A DNA stretch of 64,000 nucleotides from Rebecca billardiae RCC1528. Lineage: Eukaryota; Haptophyta. Below are positions 48,406 to 58,610 of the stretch, piece by piece (positions within the stretch are counted from its first letter, which is position 1; every line of letters starts with the position of its first letter). The stretch spans positions 1,302,001 through 1,366,000 of the forward strand of contig OZ251237.1 in NCBI GenBank assembly GCA_965240325.2, in the 5' to 3' direction. A program made the position numbers and the translations under genes. The notes below the pieces were generated by a model that saw only the letters and a program-made list of their open reading frames with translations, was not told the origin of the DNA and made no database searches.

Positions 48406-49499
48406 GCTCACCACGACTCACACCAGGCTGCCCGATCCGACGATTGGCATCAGCATACTGCATCATAGTAGATCAATCAATATCATGCAGCGTCGGAGTT
48501 CGACGTCACTACGTCGACGCGGCCGGGGACCCGGACAGCCGCCATAACTACATTGTTGTTCAAAGACTTACTCGGCGGAGTCGTCGGAGACTAAAGTTAC
48601 GGCCGGCGGACGCACTACTCATCAGTGTCGATCAATTGACGACATCCGACCATATCAATTCGGCGCGGGCAGCACGGTCTGACTAAAGTCTAAAGAGTAA
48701 AGAGGTCATCATCAGTCAGCAGCCTCGGACGGCACGACGCAGTAGACGGCCACGGGGACGCCGCGGCCGCGCTGATGCTGCAAGTAGCGTATATGCGATG
48801 ATGTAGAAAACGAGCCGTCGCGCTCGTCAAAAGTCCGAGGGCGAGGCCACCGCGCCCGCGGGACCGGCGTCGACCGCAGATCAGGTGTCGTCGGACAGCT
48901 GACTGACGGCGGCGGCGTGGCCGGCGCAGGCGTCGCCCGGCCGCGGCCTTGGCCCGCGCAGTCATTGACGGCACTCGGTCCCGTGGCATCCGAAGGCAGT
49001 GTCACAGACCATGATGGCGGCATACATCCGCGAGTCACACCCGCGGCCCCGCCGCCGTCCGCGTCCGCGCGCCGATGATGGCGGTCTGGCCGCGCGCGAC
49101 ACGGTCGTTCTTCTCCGGCGGATCCCAATCATGCTGCGGTGGAGGCGGCGACGGAGGCGGTTCGACGCCGCGTCTGCCAGCGTGGAAGCGCGGGGCGGCG
49201 CTGCGGCAGAATGTGGCTGCGCCACTCCAGCTGCCGCCCAATGCGGCGTGGATATGCACGCGCGCTCCTCATGTGCGCAGTCGCGGGCGAGGCTCACCGC
49301 CGAGCCTGGTAAGCACCCTCCGCCTACTTGACTGTCGGCCTGTCGACATGCTCTGCACGAGGACCCCGCACCTTGCGCGCAGATGGCCAGCAGGCACACC
49401 GTTCCATCACCGATCACGGCGCCGCTGCTTGAGCGGCGAGCGCGAGCGCGACCGACAGCGCCGGCGCGCCGGGCCTGCGCCGTTCTGATGCCGCATGCA

Positions 49500-49640
49500 G
49501 CGCATGCGCTGCCACCAGCGAGGCCGTGGCGGGCTGCGATTGCCGCGCTCCAGCCACCGCTGCACGCGGCACGGATGGCACAGCACGTGCCTCCACATAG
49601 TGGTCGTGGCTGACGGTAGCCGCCTCGTCGGCCTGTGGCG
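49500..49640 (-). pseudogene. Possible degraded U-box domain
   Basis: On the reverse strand, one frame reads TVSHDHYVEARAV, a second frame then reads VQRWLERGNRS, and the first frame resumes as PATASLVAAHAL. In order these recall the U-box core (xVSxGHTYERxAI, then xxWLxRGNRTSPxTGxxL). Two frame changes would be needed, and the usual CPI lead-in is not seen. I record it as a decayed ubiquitin-ligase U-box, with real doubt. Confidence 0.25.
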
Positions 49641-50534
49641 TCGGCGTCCTCAAGTCCGCCTGCCGCAGTCGGCCTGCAGCAGCGGGCAGCGGAGAGGGTG
49701 TGGTGCAGCGCAGCGGTGACCGAGACGGAGAGGGCCACGCAGCCGGGCGCAGATAAGCATGGGTTGGACGCTCCCTTCGCCACGCTCATGAACGACCGGA
49801 CCTGCAACATCCCGCTGGCACTCAACACCATCGAGGAAGCGTGAGCGCTCTCGTCTGACGAAATCGCGCAAAAGTGTTCCTCTGATACGCCGGACTCGTC
49901 GTCGCCCCCCGGCCTCCTCCCTGCAGGATCTCGGGCTTTGGACGTGTGTGCCTTTGGCCTCTGCTTCGCTGACATGATTAGTGCTTTCGCGAGACTCTGA
50001 TTCCAATCTGCTCAGTTTTCATTGTCTTTCATGGGACTTTACTCAAAATGTGGGTGACATGGTTCACTCGTTTCGGCCAATGGGAGCACTGCTTTCGTGA
50101 TTTTCGAGAGCCTCCCTTTTTCGCGAACACTCGTTTCGCCCCACAAGAAATTAACGCAATAGTAACACCGTCTCGCCGGATGACGATCCGATACGACTAT
50201 GAGACTGCGCTGTCGCTGCCGATGAGTCAAGCAGCCTGATGCTGATATTGATGATGAGACGACGACCGAGATGATGACGATGATATACTAGCTAGCGCGC
50301 TGCTACTTAGTCTATGTCTGTCTTAGTACTGACTACTGGCCACTGCTGCGCTGCTGGCTCCGTACGGTTAACTTAGTACGCGCTGCGTACTCGGACGATG
50401 ACGACTGCTCGATGACGACTACGACTCGATCGTCATACTAATACTATACCGCCGTCGTGCGATCTCTCAAGTCTGTAGTCTGATGAATCATCGCCGCCCC
50501 GGATCGGCATCACACGTACTGACATCATACAACG

Positions 50535-52216
50535 TCAGCTGGGCTCCGGCTTGAACAGCGCTGCTTCCCCAGCCGATGCGCCTCGCAAGGCGGTCAGCCT
50601 CTCGCCGCCGCCCGCCGCGCCCGCGGTGTGCGCGGTGAGCTGCTCGACGTTGGGGATGCAGAGCATGCGCGCGGCCACGCCGCCGAGGCTGCAGCTCTGC
50701 TCGGCGGAGAGGGCGACGACCTCCTGCGCGCACATGCACTGCGTGCCCACGCACAGGTCGTACCAGATCTCGCCGAGGCGCAGCGTCACGCGGCCCGAGC
50801 GGTGCAGCCTGAGCTTGCCCACGCAGCCGGAGCCCAGCTCCTTGCACCTGTTCGGGAACTCCCTCGGCACGCCCGCGCGCTCCGGCTTTGCGCCGTCGGC
50901 GGGCGCCGCGCCGCCCGGGCTCGTCGGCAGGTCGGCCGGCAGCTGGAAGACGTGCAGCCGCTGCTCGGCGCTGTGCGAGAGCAGCACGTCCGCGGCGCTG
51001 CCCTCGGGGTAGCGCATCCCGGCGTGCGTGCGCGGCGGCGCGTGCACGCCCAGCTGCTCGAACGGCAGCACGATCGGAGCGTTCGGGTCGTCAAGCCACT
51101 CGTCCGAAGGCTGCGCGCGGCGCGGCGCGCGGCGCGCGGCGTTGCGCACAGCGCGCGGCGGCGCGAGGCCGCGGGCGAGCGCGACGCGTGAGCAGCTGCA
51201 GGGAAAGGTGTCATCATACGGCGCGGGGCGCGCGCCCTCGGCTCGCCCGCCGGCCCCGGCGCCGCGCGCGGAGCCTCAGAGTATATTAAAGTTGTGTTGT
51301 GTCGCCACCACGTAGGTTGGTCTGGCGCTCGTGTCTCGCATCCGCAGCTCCGCGGCGCGGCGGCGGCGTGCGGCAGCCGCCCCGCTCCTCCCCTCGCGCA
51401 GCCCGCGCCCGCCCGCCCGCTCGCTCGTGCGCGCGCGCGCGCGCGCGCGCGCCGGCAGCCTCGGGAAGTTATAATTGACGGATGTGTGTTGTCTTCCGCG
51501 CATGAGCGCTCAGGGGAAGGGCACTTTCTTTCCTCATAGGCGGCCGGCCGCGGCGGCGCCGGTGGCGGCCACGGTGCGCGCTGGCTGTTGCGCGGTCGTG
51601 TGGCGCCCCGAATCCTCCCCGCTGCGCGCCTCCGGCGTTGCGCGCGCGCGCACGGCCCCGCGCGGGCGCGCGCGCGCGCAGCGCTCACCTCCGCGTGCTC
51701 CGCGAGCACACCGCCCAGCCCGGCGCTGCCAATGATGGGCTGCGCGCCGTGTGCTGAGAAGCTGACGGGGCCATGCGGCACCTGCGACTGCTTGCCGCCC
51801 GCACGCCCTCCTCTGCCGCCCGGTGCGGAGCCGCCGCTCGCGCCCGCAGCAGCGCTGCCGCCAGCGCCGCCACTGCCGCCGCCGCCGCTGCCCGCGGCCC
51901 CACCGCCACCACCGCCTGCGCCGCCGGCCGGTATGCCGCCAAACGTGACAGCTCCCGAGGCCATCGATGCGCGCGCCGCAAAACCGCGGACATCGGTGGG
52001 CTGCGCGGGCTCCTCCTTCACCTCGTGGTGGATCATCTGCTGCAACTCATGATCCTCCCTGCAGGCACCGGCAGGTGCGATCGCGGCGCGTGCGGGGCGT
52101 GGTTCAGCGCCCGAGGGCGCACGGCCATTCCGCGGAGGCGCATCGGCGCGCACGCGACACGCGCGATGCGCGCACTCTGGCACTTGCCGCTTGCGGCGCG
52201 GCGGCACTTTGGGCAT
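50535..52216 (-). CDS. POLR3D: RNA polymerase III subunit RPC4 (3 exons)
   Basis: Proposed exons on the reverse strand are 52216..52176, 52058..51689 and 51110..50535, giving 328 residues. Intron 1 (117 bp, GTGCGC...CTGCAG) is phase 2; intron 2 (578 bp, GTGAGC...GCGCAG) is phase 0. Exon 3 carries the RPC4 C-terminal core: NAPIVLPFEQLG, HVFQLPADLPTS, GCVGKLRLHRSGRVTLRLGE, IWYDLCVGTQCMCAQEVVAL and MLCIPNVEQL. Exon 1 is short and basic (MPKVPPRRKRQVP) and exon 2 contains VKEEPAQP and a Gly-rich stretch, both family-like. RPC4 pairs with RPC5 and helps termination and reinitiation by Pol III. The last exon is firm; the first two are inferred from splice signals and frame. Head to head with the phospholipase gene, 107 bp apart. 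Confidence 0.82.
51111..51688 (-). other. Long RPC4 intron with AT-rich inserts and (CG)n
   Basis: At 578 bp this is the longest intron seen. It holds a (CG)n run at about 51428-51452 and two AT-rich patches (near 51285 and 51475-51540) that stand out from the flanks. A small exon inside it cannot be ruled out. Confidence 0.45.
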
Positions 52217-52323
52217 GAAGGTCTGCACATCTTGCGCGAACGGGGTAGGCGTCGCAGGCGTCAGTCTCGCCGTGTGCGCGCCCGCGCCGCGGCCGAGGCG
52301 CGCGCACTCTGTGAGGGGCAGCC

Positions 52324-54496
52324 ATGCTTGCCGGCGAAGATCACGTCGGCGCCTCCGAGCTCACTCGGGGTCGTGCGGCGGAGTCCGGGCCAGGGAGTGC
52401 TGCAGCCGCTCGCGCGCGCGTTCATCTTGAGCAGCAAGCGCGCGCATGCGCTGATCAAGACCAGTCCGAGTGGGCGGCCGCCGACCAGTGCGCGGCCGTC
52501 CGCGCGATGGAGCGTCGGCTGGACCGGCTGCGCGCGCTGCGAGGCGTGGTGTCGTCGTTCGAGGAGCTCGCGCTACCGCTCTCCGCCCCGCGCTACGCGT
52601 GGGACGCCGACATCTTCGGCGAGGAGGAGGCGCTCGAGCGCGAGGCGGCGACGATTGACGAGCGGCACACGACGCTGGCGCTCCGCCACCGGATCGACTT
52701 TGCGGGCCGCGGCATCGCGCTGTGCGTCTCGGGCGGTGGGATCCGATCGGCAGCCGTCGCGTGCGGCCTGCTCTGGCGCCTCTCCGCCGCGGGCGCGCTC
52801 AAGTTCGTCGACCACATTTCGTGCGTGAGCGGCGGCGGCTTTGTGGGCGCCGCGTACGTGAGCGACCTGGTCGAGATGGCGGCGACGGCGCCGCCCGAGC
52901 GGCACGACGCGCTCGACGCGTTCTACCGCGCGGCGCTGACCAAGACGATCCTGCGCATGCAGCGCAACGCCAACTGGCTCGTCGGCGGCCGCACGTGCGC
53001 CGACCGGCTGCTGTCGCTCGCGGTGCTGCCCGCCATGCTGCTCTTCACGCCGCTCGTGTGGATGATGGCGCTGCTCATGCCGCTGGCGATGTGGATCGAC
53101 CTGGAGTCGGGGCACTCGCTCCGCGCGGTCGCGTGCGAGCCCGACCCGGACGCGGCGTGGCGCACCGCGCGCGACCTCACGCTGCGCTCGTGGCACGTGC
53201 ACACGTGCGCGGCGTGCGTCGCCCTGTTGCTCGCGGTCGGACTCTGCGAGCTGGGCGGCGTGACGCGCGTGCTGCTGCGCCGCGCGGCGGCGCCGCACTG
53301 CACGCTGTGGCGCGCGTGGAAGGCGGGCCACCAGCTCGTCTCGCGCACGCTGCTCATCACCCTCCTCCTCCTCGCCATCCACATCCTCGCGCTCGCACTC
53401 CAGCAGCGCGAATTCGGGCTGATGGCGTTCCCGAGCGCGGCGGATGCGGACGCGGACGGAGGCGGGGGCGGCGGCGGAGGCGGCGCGGGGGAGGGCGCGG
53501 AGGGCGGCGGGGCCGGCGAGAGCGCGTCGCACCACGCGCTCGCGTGCGCGTGCGCGCGCTTCGGCGCCGCCGCGGCGGGCATGGGCGCGCGCGCGTGCGT
53601 GGACGCGCCCGTCCCGGCCGAGCTGGCCTGGCCGGTGAGCTCGAGCGCTGCGGCGGCGCTGCTGCCCGGCTGCGCGGCCGCCGACCTGCCCGAGCTGCAC
53701 GCGCACTCGACGGGCGTGTTCGTGGCGTACGGCCTCGCGGGCGCCGCCTCGACCGCGCTCGTCCTCGCCCTCGCGCTCGGCGGCGCCTCCATGTCCTCGT
53801 ACGTGTGCTCGGCGCTCGGGCCGGCCGCTCTGGTGTACGTGGTCGCACGGATCGCGCAGTGGCGCTGCTTCGGGCCGCTGACGGGGCAGGGGCTGCGCGG
53901 GCTCGGGTGGGAGGGCACGCCGGCGTGGAGCCTGGGCACGTGGCAGGCGCTGCACTGCGCCGCGACCGGCGTCTCGCTCGCCCTCCTCCCCTTCCTCTGG
54001 CGCTGCGGCTCCATCGGCCGGCTGTACTTCACGCGGCGGCTCGTGCGCGCCTTCTTCTGCGGCGGCCGGGACATGGCCTTCAGCCGAGCGCACTCGCACT
54101 ACTGCCCGCTGCTCACGTTCGGCTGCACGATCTCGGACTTCCAGACGCCGCGCGACCGGCACCACTTCGCGCCGTTCGCGATCAACTCGCACCACGCCGG
54201 CTCGCCCCGCTCCGGCTACGCGCAGACGCCCCCGTGGCTCACGCTCGGCCGCGCGCTCGGCATCTCGAGCGCAGCCATCGACCCGACAGGCGACATGCTG
54301 CTCGCCGCGCGCGCCGACCGCGTGTCCACGCGGTTCTGGCTGACCGTGCTCGGGCTCACGCTGGGCGACTGGCTGCGCTTCGAGCCGCACCGCTGCTGCC
54401 ACCCCTCCTGCTACCCGGAGACCAACCAGCTGCCGGAGGTGAGTCTCCTCTCCGCCATCTTGCTCGCGCTGCTCGGTCTCAACTTTTGGGACGCGA

Positions 54497-54530
<34 letters not shown>

Positions 54531-55667
54531 GGTTGGCGGCGGGCAGCATGCGCCCGCGGCGCTGGGGCTGGGCGGCGCGGGCGGGACTGGCGAGCTCGGC
54601 GCGCCAAGCTGCGCGCTCGTGCCGCCCACGCGCGTGCTCCTCGCCCTGTGCGTGAGCGCGTACTGGGCCCTCTCCTTCTTCGGCTCGTTTGCGCCGCTGC
54701 GTTGGGTGCAGGCGGGCTACATCATGCGCCAGCTGCGCTCGCTGCTGCTGGTCGTGCACAAGTCGACGACGCCGCCGCCGTACCTGCGGCTGAGCGACGG
54801 CGGGCTGTGCGAGAACACCGGGCTGCTGCAGATGCTCATCCGCCGGCAGCGATGGATCCTCGCCGTCGACGCGAGCCACGACCCGCACCTGAGTCTCGCC
54901 ACGTTCCGCAACGCCATGCGCATCGCGGTCGCGCGCCGACTGTGTTCCTTCTTCGACCGCGCGTGCCCTGAGCGCGACATCGAGGCGCGCGCGGCGCGGC
55001 GCGGCGCGAGCGCGGCGCGGCGCCGCGCGCCCGCGCGCCGACGCGCAGCCCCGCCGCCACCCCCGCCCGCCCGCCCGCCGCGACCTGCGCGCCGCGCGGC
55101 GCGCAGGTCGCCCTCGAGTCGCTCTGCCTCGGCGAGCGCACGCACGTGCACCTGGGCATCCGGTACGGCTGGGCGGAGGAGGCGGCGGGCGCGGCGCGCG
55201 GCGAGCTCTTCCTGATCAAGGTGCGCGCGCCGCTCGTGGACACGGCGCCGGTGCCGCCGCCGATCGCCGCGTGGGAGATCGAGCACGGCGCGTCGGCCGG
55301 GCGGCGGCACGAGCGCCTGCCGCTCGCGCGCGCAGAGCTGCGAGGCTGCTGCTGCGACGGCTGCCACGCGTGCTGCTCGCGCGCCGGCTGCGGCGAGCGC
55401 TTCCCGTACATGTCGAGCGCGAGCCAGTTCTTCACGCCGACGCTCTTCTCCGCATTCTGCCGGCTGGGCCACGAGCTGTCGGACGAGGCGGTGGAGCACC
55501 TGCTCGAGCGCCAGGAGCACGTGCTCGGCGCAGGCGATGCCGACCGGGACGCCGCGTGCCAGCCTGGGAGTGGCAACGGCGGCTACGCCAACGGGGAGGC
55601 ACCGCCGCCGCCGACTACCATCGCCGGCGCGGCCGCCGCGTCGTCAGCGTCGTCATCCGCCTACTGA
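52324..55667 (+). CDS. Multi-pass membrane patatin-like phospholipase (2 exons, GC-AG intron)
   Basis: Exons 52324..54984 and 55107..55667 give 1073 residues. The N domain holds the patatin oxyanion motif SGGGIRSAAVACGLL and the nucleophile elbow SCVSGGGFVGAAY, where the first Gly of GxSxG is replaced by Cys, as in some large patatin-like families. The catalytic Asp lies in RLSDGGLCENTGLLQMLIRR, followed by ILAVDASHDP. Between the two are about seven hydrophobic helices, so the active site is split around membrane segments. The 122-bp intron has no GT at its 5' end; GAG|GCGCGC to GCGCAG|GTC joins ERDIE to VALESLCLGERTHVHLGIRY, and exon 2 ends with the family-like RFPYMSSASQFFTPTLFSAF. Without splicing, the frame runs on in Arg/Pro-rich sequence. 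It probably hydrolyses membrane lipids. An ATG at 52507 is an alternative start. Confidence 0.85.
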
Positions 55668-55810
55668 GTACTATGAATAATAATGTAACATAGTGCTGCG
55701 CGCTGAATTATGTCGTACTGAGACTCGTAGTACTCATACTGATGACAGTTACTACATACTCTCTCTCTCTCTCTCTCTCTCTATATATTAACGACGCTTG
55801 TCCGATGCTG

Positions 55811-55839
55811 CCACGTCGTTAAATATATTAACGACGTGG
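55811..55839. repeat. Perfect 12-bp inverted repeat with ATATA loop
   Basis: CCACGTCGTTAA at 55811-55822 pairs with TTAACGACGTGG at 55828-55839. A further partial copy of the arm (ATTAACGACG) lies at about 55787-55796. Confidence 0.85.
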
Positions 55840-56210
55840 TATGCAACGGGCAGGCGTCAGAGTCAGCAAGCTGTAGCAGCAGATCTATATAGTATATATA
55901 TATACTATTAAAGTGAAAATAGTGGCCAAGCCCGCATGATACCTAGTATGCCGCGCTTCAATTCCGAATCCGGCGGATTCCGAATCCGGATCCACGCACG
56001 ATCTTTTCTTGTCCCGCTCATCATCCGATCTGTCCCCTTTCTGAGAAAGCTGGCTGGTACTCTCCGCCATCGCACTCGCTTCACGCGACTACGCGAGTGC
56101 CCGCCGAGTAACGATGGCGGCGCAGTCCGGAGGAGAGTATGTACTAGACAGCCTTTCGTCAAGGGAATCAAGGGCGTTCCGCCCGGGATCCTGCCACACG
56201 CTCCCGAAAA

Positions 56211-56242
56211 GCAAAGCCCACCCTTGGGGGCTTTGCCTTTTT
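56211..56242 (+). terminator. Terminator-like hairpin with T-run
   Basis: GCAAAGCCC (56211-56219) pairs with GGGCTTTGC (56228-56236), followed by CTTTTT. The form is that of a bacterial intrinsic terminator, out of place in this genome; it may be chance or part of acquired DNA. Confidence 0.3.
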
Positions 56243-56386
56243 CCGTATTCAATGTACCCGCTTCAAATGGACGAAGCCCGTTCCAATACTGTAGGAAGGC
56301 GGTTCAATTTGGCGTATGACCGATGCGGGGAACGCCCCTGATTCCGCCTTTGATGATGCGACGGATAAGATCCACTACGCGGCGCG

Positions 56387-57277
56387 ATGACGAATGGGCG
56401 CGCGCTTCATGCGCGCACTTCGACTTCGTGCGCCCTGTTGCTATGGGTGGTGGCGAGCTGCGAAGGACTTCAGCTAGCCGACATACAGCTTGACTCCGGC
56501 ATGGTCGATCCGGAGGTCGTCGCATTCCTCGATTCGCGCGCCGACATCCACGATCTCTTGCACACGAAACCTGGCGGGGGCATGGCGCGCTATGACCATC
56601 AGCACATCTGGATGCTCTCGACGCTGAAGCGCGAAGTCCTGGATTCTGGGCGTGCGGGCGCCATCGTCGAACTTGGTGTGTTCAAAGGTAACATGGCGGT
56701 GCTGACCTCACTCGTCATTTCCAGGTTTGGCGACAGGTCGCGCATCACACATCATGTGTACGACAGCTTCAAGGGATTCCCTGAGGGCGACGCAGAAGAC
56801 ATTGGGCATGGGCGCCTGCCGCGCGATCCGAAGTTGCTGCGTGGCCGCCTGAACGGCTCGTACTCCGTCCCAGGCTTCGTGTCTGCTTTCCGCGCTCGCA
56901 ACACGCCGGAGCCAGTCATGCACAGGGGCTTTTTCGCGGACATACCCGATGATGACTACCCGACGCCAATCGTCTTTGCCTTCCTAGATGGCGATCTATA
57001 CCGCTCCATCACAGACAGCTTGGACAAGATCTACCACAAGTGCGTTAGGGGTGCGCCTGTCTTCATCCATGACGTGGTTACCGGCGACCCAAGTGAAATG
57101 ATGCGGAGCAAGGCAGTGACAAGGGTGCCAGGGCCAAAGACGACAAGGTGGCGAGGGCCAGCCGCCGCGATCCAGCGATTCTTTGGCAAGAGTCTTGACC
57201 AAGTTGTGGACAAGTACTTGTGGGAACTCGTACTCGTACGCGGCGGGCTGCCACGTGATCCACATGGAGCCTATTAG
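56387..57277 (+). CDS. TylF/macrocin-type SAM-dependent O-methyltransferase
   Basis: A 296-residue protein of the TylF (macrocin O-methyltransferase) family, class I SAM fold. The SAM-binding motif I is GAIVELGVFKGNMAVLTS, the next strand is HHVYDSFKGFPEGDAED, and the acidic metal-binding turn is VFAFLDGDLYRSITDSLDKI, then GAPVFIHDV. Relatives in bacteria methylate sugar hydroxyls; algal and viral homologues are often of unknown substrate. The N-terminus has a signal-like stretch (SCALLLWVVASCEG), so it may act in the secretory pathway. Its codons are clearly less GC-biased than those of the neighbours, and its upstream flank is also atypical. That is compatible with recent transfer or relaxed bias. 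Single exon with an ATG at 56387. Confidence 0.82.
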   Translation: MTNGRALHARTSTSCALLLWVVASCEGLQLADIQLDSGMVDPEVVAFLDSRADIHDLLHTKPGGGMARYDHQHIWMLSTLKREVLDSGRAGAIVELGVFKGNMAVLTSLVISRFGDRSRITHHVYDSFKGFPEGDAEDIGHGRLPRDPKLLRGRLNGSYSVPGFVSAFRARNTPEPVMHRGFFADIPDDDYPTPIVFAFLDGDLYRSITDSLDKIYHKCVRGAPVFIHDVVTGDPSEMMRSKAVTRVPGPKTTRWRGPAAAIQRFFGKSLDQVVDKYLWELVLVRGGLPRDPHGAY

Positions 57278-58610
57278 CCTGGATTATGCCGACAGTCGTG
57301 ACAGTCTTATCTTCGAGCCACTGCGACTAGCGCCTCAGCGGCAGTCAGCCCGGCCACGGGCCAAGTCTTAGTCGGAGCCTGGGATGGCGGGTAGCCTGTC
57401 AGCGGACTCATAGTCGTGATGCGCGGCCGGGGCCCCACACTCGTGATTGATTGACTAGTGCCAGTGGGACTGAGCTGACTCGGGTCGTCTGAGACTGGGG
57501 CACCGCCCGTGCCGCGCAGCCTGAGGCCTGACGCCGCGGCTTCGGACGGGCGCAGCCCGTGTTGTGAGTGTCTGGTGAGGGCTTCGGGCGGGCCATATCG
57601 AGAGTCACCGCTGATGGCACCATCATTAGGCGATCACTCCAGTCGGTAGTAGCTGCCCACTCGGCTGAGCCTGACTAGTGAAGCCTGCGCCGCTGGCATT
57701 CCTCAGATTGCACTACGGGCTATGGCGCACGCGCGGAGGCCGCTCCGCCTCGGCGGCCTGTTGACGGTGTCACTACTGTCACTAGCTAGCTAGTTACGTT
57801 CGATCACAGTCACACCGTGGCCGAGCAGTGGATCGGGCGGGCCATATCGAGAGTGACCGCTGATGATGGCACCATCATCGTCAGGCGATCACTGGCCGGT
57901 CGGAAGTAGCTGACCACTCGGCTGAGCCTGATCCTAGTGAAGCAGAGCGCCTGCTCAGCCCCAGGCATTCCCTAGGGGGTCCATGACAGCAGCCCATTGA
58001 TTTGTGATTTTCGACAACCATGCGATTTAGGTGTCTGATGAGCGTGGCGCTTGCGGAGTCACTTACAAATATGTCCCAGAGCCCAGCCCAGCCGTTGGAA
58101 GCACTCAAAACCGACTCCGCGCGCCGTCGCGCGGTCGTGCGCGCACGCCAGCTGCGCCACTGTGTCACATACAGATTCAGCCAAACGTCAAGGACTTGTT
58201 ATGGCGGCTAAATGACGGTATGTCGTCGGACTTACTTATTCATAACCGTTGCAACCCGCCCCAACAAAATTAAGGTGGAATTGCTAAATTTTAGTAGGCA
58301 TGATGAGTGCGCGTAGCGGTCGGTGAAAAACTACTCCAAGATCGAGCATTTTACCCATTTAATTAGAGATCCCCTACCCACACATACGCACAGACTTACC
58401 CGTTTATATATAATATGGGTGCACTCTCCTATATATATATATTCATATTGGTGCCTATATGTGGGTACCGTGTTCAATATTGAGACTGGGTCATCCGAAT
58501 AGGCGGCCGCCGCCGCGGAGCAGTCACTGCCGCTGCTCATGCCACTCGAACAGTGCCGCAGCAGGCCCGCACGGGCCTGATGCGGGCGGCGGGCTGCGTG
58601 CCGAGGCACA
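57278..58610. other. Intergenic region with duplicated segment and AT-rich part
   Basis: Holds a diverged duplication (57584-57702 and 57833-57971) and an AT-rich stretch at 58190-58480 with TA runs. No gene supported. Confidence 0.5.
57584..57971 (+). repeat. Diverged direct duplication, 249 bp apart
   Basis: 57584-57702 and 57833-57971 share GGGCGGGCCATATCGAGAGT, GGCACCATCAT, CACTCGGCTGAGCCTGA and GGCATTCC in the same order, with short indels. Confidence 0.8.

Larger units (their letters stand above)
46624..50534. other. Gene-poor, repeat-rich region (3.9 kb)
   Basis: I find no intact gene. It contains short tandem duplications near 47.6, 48.05 and 48.36 kb and a possible degraded U-box at 49.5 kb. 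The longest open frames either lack an ATG or have patchy, Arg-rich products with no conserved motif. From 50030 to 50480 the sequence is AT-richer and rich in stops. Confidence 0.5.
55668..56386. other. Intergenic region with microsatellite, palindrome and unusual segment
   Basis: Contains a CT run (about 55759-55782), a 29-bp palindrome (55811-55839) and TA runs. From 55920 to 56390 the composition shifts: both strands stay open for over 100 codons and a terminator-like hairpin is present at 56211-56242. No protein recognised on either strand. Confidence 0.5.

Noticed and set aside
48962-49975. A 337-codon reverse frame
   Set aside because: It has many Cys and Arg but no regular zinc-binding spacing. 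The better explanation for part of it is the frameshifted U-box trace.
52573-54888. A 771-codon reverse frame
   Set aside because: Antisense shadow of the phospholipase gene; composition is Arg/Ala/His as expected for the mirror of GC3-rich codons.
55908-56319. Overlapping frames on both strands before the TylF gene
   Set aside because: Neither product shows a domain, and simultaneous openness of both strands is better explained by composition.
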